Positions 29,225-31,335 of a stretch of DNA of 31,335 nucleotides are shown here, piece by piece. The stretch's first letter is position 1. Every line of letters starts with the position of its first letter. Source of the DNA: a virus; IMG/VR virus record IMGVR_UViG_3300035487_000467, positions 1 to 31,335 of that record; one strand, given 5' to 3'. Position numbers and translations under genes: made by a program. Below the pieces are notes generated by a model. The model had not been told where the DNA came from. It saw only the letters and a list, made by a program, of their open reading frames with translations, and did no database searches.

Positions 29225-30118
29225 CTATATATTTTTACTGAATACGAACTCGATTGCTCTTTCAGCTTCTTTACTAATTGGTCTCTTGTGATACCAATTT
29301 CCTGTTTCGCTATCCAAATCTCTTATGAGATACTCTACTTCTTTTGAAGTGATAGGATAACCTTTACTTATTGCATTACCTGCAATAGATACCATTAGCT
29401 GATACATTGAATAGTACCAACCTTCGCTTTGAGCTTTATACTCTTCCACTTTTCTTTTATTAACGAAAGGACAATCTTTATAGCCTGTCCATGTATAACT
29501 TGTATTGTTTAGATTCTTTTTAGTGTGTTCTATAATGCCTTTACGAATAGCTTCTGGCCATCTTGACATTGGATCGTTCGATACGAATTTATGTTTTGAC
29601 ATAATAGTATCTGGATTCATTAACGTACCATCATGTTTATGTATAAAGTTATATGCATCTTTATACTTTGCAGGGATATAATACATACGTGAAAGATCTT
29701 TAGTTTGAATATCTCCGATCTCACCCATTTCTTTATTAAGTGCATACCAGAAATGTTTGATTTCATCTGGAGCTACGTCACGAGTGATTGGAAATATTAA
29801 TCTGAATTTTGGTAATTCAGGTGTCGAGGATGCTGTGCTATATTGAATATGTTTATATTCTTTCCATGGCTCAGCTTCTACTGCTGTATCGACATCAACA
29901 GCACACCAACCAGCCCACGAAAGAACCGACGCATTTGAGCGAGTCGAATCCTTTACGTATATAGCAGGACTGATTAGTGGTGCATCTTTTTTGGTAGGAT
30001 ACTTAGTTGATTCAGATAACTTAAACAGCACGGCTTCAAACTCATCAAAGGAATCATAATCCATTCTCTTTAATGTTTTGTTATCGTATATGTTATCAAA
30101 TATCGTTAAACTTACCAT
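29225..30118 (-). CDS. Archaeo-eukaryotic primase (AEP)-like protein
   Basis: A 297-residue protein. WAGWCAVDVDT (68-78) has the hhhDhD metal-binding motif (Asp75, Asp77); YSTASSTPELPKFRLIFPI (93-111) and DLSRMYYIPAKY (141-152) are the remaining AEP-type signature segments, followed by a helical C-terminus with WPEAIRKG and YPITSKEVEYLI reminiscent of a PriCT-like module. Such proteins make primers or act as primase-polymerases in phages and plasmids. It overlaps the MazG-like gene by 23 nt and lies near gp43. T4 gp61 primase is of a different (TOPRIM) type, so this would be an alternative or additional primer-maker. Confidence 0.75.
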   Translation of the reverse strand: MVSLTIFDNIYDNKTLKRMDYDSFDEFEAVLFKLSESTKYPTKKDAPLISPAIYVKDSTRSNASVLSWAGWCAVDVDTAVEAEPWKEYKHIQYSTASSTPELPKFRLIFPITRDVAPDEIKHFWYALNKEMGEIGDIQTKDLSRMYYIPAKYKDAYNFIHKHDGTLMNPDTIMSKHKFVSNDPMSRWPEAIRKGIIEHTKKNLNNTSYTWTGYKDCPFVNKRKVEEYKAQSEGWYYSMYQLMVSIAGNAISKGYPITSKEVEYLIRDLDSETGNWYHKRPISKEAERAIEFVFSKNI

Positions 30119-30497
30119 GATTTCCCGTGTGATCTGGAGCAGTCCAGCCTTCTGGTTTGACTAAATCTGGAACGCCAAGGGGATTAGGCCTTGATTCTTT
30201 TTTACCAACCTCTTTGTTCATATTAGCTTCTAGTACTGCGTCCCATGCTTTATAAGGATCTACTCCAAAAGCATCAAGCGTTCCTATTGCTACTACACAT
30301 AGATCGATTAAACCATCAACAATTTCTTCTGCATCACTTTCTAGTACTGCAGTTTTTGTCTCGAGATATTCTTCTTGTAAGAACGCTACTCTAAATTCAA
30401 GGAACTCTCTTAGTTTATCTGGGTTAGCGTTAACCCATTGCCTTGTAAGATATTTAGCTTGCATTAAGTGAATATCTTTTACCCAATCTTTACTCAT
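30096..30497 (-). CDS. MazG-like nucleotide pyrophosphohydrolase
   Basis: A 133-residue all-alpha NTP pyrophosphatase. EEYLE (42-46) and EEIVDGLID (57-65) give the ExxE...ExxD magnesium site (Glu43, Glu46, Glu58, Asp61), and AWDAVLEANMNK (84-95) the conserved Asn element of the fold. In an hmC-type phage such an enzyme could hydrolyse dCTP so that unmodified cytosine does not enter DNA (T4 uses gp56 for this); clearing ppGpp or oxidised dNTPs is the alternative. The start ATG at 30497 overlaps the upstream stop as TAATG. Confidence 0.88.
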   Translation of the reverse strand: MSKDWVKDIHLMQAKYLTRQWVNANPDKLREFLEFRVAFLQEEYLETKTAVLESDAEEIVDGLIDLCVVAIGTLDAFGVDPYKAWDAVLEANMNKEVGKKESRPNPLGVPDLVKPEGWTAPDHTGNHGKFNDI

Positions 30498-30799
30498 TAT
30501 ACAATAATCCCTGAGGGTGCTGCAGCTGATAGATCAATCGAACTTGTTGCTGCTGCATGTTGTTTAACTAAATCCGCTACTGGGTCAACCATAAACATTA
30601 CAAATTTTTGATCGATTTCAAATCCTTCGTCAGCTTTTGTATAAGGCATAAAAGGCATAAACCCTAGCTTGCCTTCACCGGCTGGAATGAGAACGATCGC
30701 ATCTTTAAGAATGATTGTATCAGTATCGATACCATTTAGATCTACATCAGCGATGAGTTCTTCACCGGACGTTAATCTTACTAATTTAATATATTTCAT
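30497..30799 (-). CDS. Conserved phage Sm-like small protein
   Basis: A 100-residue beta-rich protein. KLVRLTSGEELIADVDL (4-20) and a later LGFMPFMPYTKADE stretch (45-58) are the kind of small-barrel (Sm/LSm-like) sequence common in marine T4-like phages; VMFMVDPVADLVKQHAA and an SxxDLS end follow. Many such proteins occur beside gp43 or gp45, but no activity is known. It is the first gene of the P5 unit, with GGAG six bases before the ATG. RNA binding is only suggested by the fold resemblance. Confidence 0.8.
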   Translation of the reverse strand: MKYIKLVRLTSGEELIADVDLNGIDTDTIILKDAIVLIPAGEGKLGFMPFMPYTKADEGFEIDQKFVMFMVDPVADLVKQHAAATSSIDLSAAAPSGIIV

Positions 30800-30820
30800 A
30801 TTTTCTCCATATTAGTATCT

Positions 30821-30849
30821 ATTATACCATAGATACAGGTTAATGTACA
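30821..30849 (-). promoter_or_regulatory. Promoter P5 (extended -10, 17-bp spacer)
   Basis: Minus-strand TGTACA (30849-30844), 17 bp, TATAAT (30826-30821) with CTATGG before the -10. It occupies the whole 55-nt gap between the gp43 stop and the Sm-like gene. A predicted leader of about 15 nt leaves room for the GGAG ribosome site. Closely matches P2, P3 and P4. Confidence 0.82.
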
Positions 30850-30854
30850 CTACT

Positions 30855-31335
30855 TTATGAAAAGAATTCATTTAAAGTAGCAATCTCCTTGGATGTCCAA
30901 CCAATCGCATTTAAGATTGGATCGATAGCATCAAGGAAAGTTTTTTGGAATTGTAAATCGTAATCGATATACTTGTGTAATCCAAATTCTTCTGGCAAAT
31001 ACTGAGGGAAACTAATTACGTTTTCCTTGATAGCATTTGGTGTTCGTAAGTAAATAAACTTAATCTTTTCTCCGTTATTAATCATTTCATGCTTCTTCTG
31101 AAGCGAGAGATCAAGTAGTAGTTTGTTGTATAGTAACCCACCACGAGCATGAATCGGTGTGCCTTTTTTATAGATTAGTAGGTTATCTTTAAAAGCAGCA
31201 ATGTTTGTTATGCCTCGTGGGAATGCAATCTGATCTGGTGGTAGAGATTTAAAATACGTTTTGAATTGTTCAATCGATTTCTGTACTTGAGTTTCACTGC
31301 CTGTAACGATCTCTTTAAAGATAGCTTTAAGAGCA
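30855..31335 (-). CDS. gp43: DNA polymerase gp43 family B, C-terminal part (partial)
   Basis: The last ~160 residues of a T4-type replicative DNA polymerase; the reading frame is open to the right edge of the window, so the start is outside. An ATG at 31085 is internal, not a start. PIHARGGLLYNKL (the thumb/palm-side GALLYN-like element), then NGEKIKFIYL, ENVISFP, PEEFGLHKYIDYDLQF and a C-terminal GWTSKEIATLNEFFS are typical of marine T4-like gp43; the last residues form the hydrophobic tail that binds the gp45 sliding clamp. It ends 6 nt before promoter P5. Confidence 0.93.
   Translation of the reverse strand, partial: ALKAIFKEIVTGSETQVQKSIEQFKTYFKSLPPDQIAFPRGITNIAAFKDNLLIYKKGTPIHARGGLLYNKLLLDLSLQKKHEMINNGEKIKFIYLRTPNAIKENVISFPQYLPEEFGLHKYIDYDLQFQKTFLDAIDPILNAIGWTSKEIATLNEFFS

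Noticed and set aside
30838-30875. Possible terminator hairpin after gp43
   Set aside because: ATGAA-TTCTT-TTCAT is a five-base AT stem without a U tract; too weak to call.
31083-31085. ATG at 31085 as the start of a 76-residue gene
   Set aside because: The frame is open to the window edge and upstream residues match gp43 (PIHARGGLLYNKL), so this Met is internal to the polymerase.
1-31335. tRNA genes, CRISPR arrays, insertion sequences or attachment sites
   Set aside because: No cloverleaf-like segment, regularly spaced repeat, transposase or integrase-like gene was noticed. The few gaps hold promoters or small genes. No dedicated RNA scan could be run.

Overview
This window reads as a piece of a lytic, T4-like myovirus genome, probably marine and infecting a Gram-negative bacterium. 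Every gene I can support lies on the minus strand, AT-rich and tightly packed, with ATGA or TAATG junctions between most neighbours. The T4-type core is unmistakable: ribonucleotide reductase NrdA/NrdB, DNA polymerase gp43 (C-terminal part), UvsX recombinase, gp41 helicase, dCMP hydroxymethylase gp42 and dCMP deaminase. A two-component spanin pair points to an outer membrane in the host. A viral ribosomal protein bS21, a flavin-dependent ThyX, a peroxiredoxin and a SleB-type hydrolase resemble the gene content of marine phages. The host cannot be named from this sequence.

Layout, read in the direction of transcription (high to low coordinates). (1) 31335-28218: end of gp43, then promoter P5 and a unit with an Sm-like protein, a MazG-like NTP pyrophosphohydrolase, an archaeo-eukaryotic-primase-like protein, a SleB-like hydrolase and a PD-(D/E)XK-like protein. 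(2) 28209-21926: promoter P4 and a nine-gene unit that looks like a DNA base-modification operon: Nmad1/DUF1599 protein, gp42, dCMP deaminase, a small membrane protein, a cytidylyltransferase, a GalE-like epimerase, a glycosyltransferase resembling T4 beta-glucosyltransferase, UDP-galactopyranose mutase and a cytosine-C5 methyltransferase. (3) 21953-17513: promoter P3 (overlapping the end of the methyltransferase gene) and peroxiredoxin, bS21, UvsX, a small protein, gp41, a small membrane protein and ThyX. (4) 17471-15931: promoter P2 and five small genes including a HAD phosphatase. (5) 15925-3130: a T4-type late promoter (TATAAATA) and a long late unit. Many proteins in it begin with a short Phe/Lys-rich stretch ending in an [I/L/V]xE site, like the capsid-targeting sequence of T4 internal head proteins. 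These include a KxDG nucleotidyltransferase (ligase-like) protein, an HxGH nucleotidyltransferase, a very basic protein and large charged multi-domain proteins. The unit ends with an XhlA-like membrane protein, spanins and a class-3 lipase. (6) 3126-1: promoter P1 and nrdA, a 59-residue protein and nrdB (cut by the window edge).

Five promoters share one architecture: TGTACA or TTTACA, exactly 17 bp, then TATAAT with an extended TGn. They divide the early/middle part into coherent units. The two most interesting systems are the predicted hydroxymethylcytosine-glycosylation operon, which may use a galactofuranose-type sugar donor, and the large set of predicted packaged enzymes and internal proteins that could be injected with the DNA. 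All functional statements come from reading motifs and remembered family resemblance. No database search was run.
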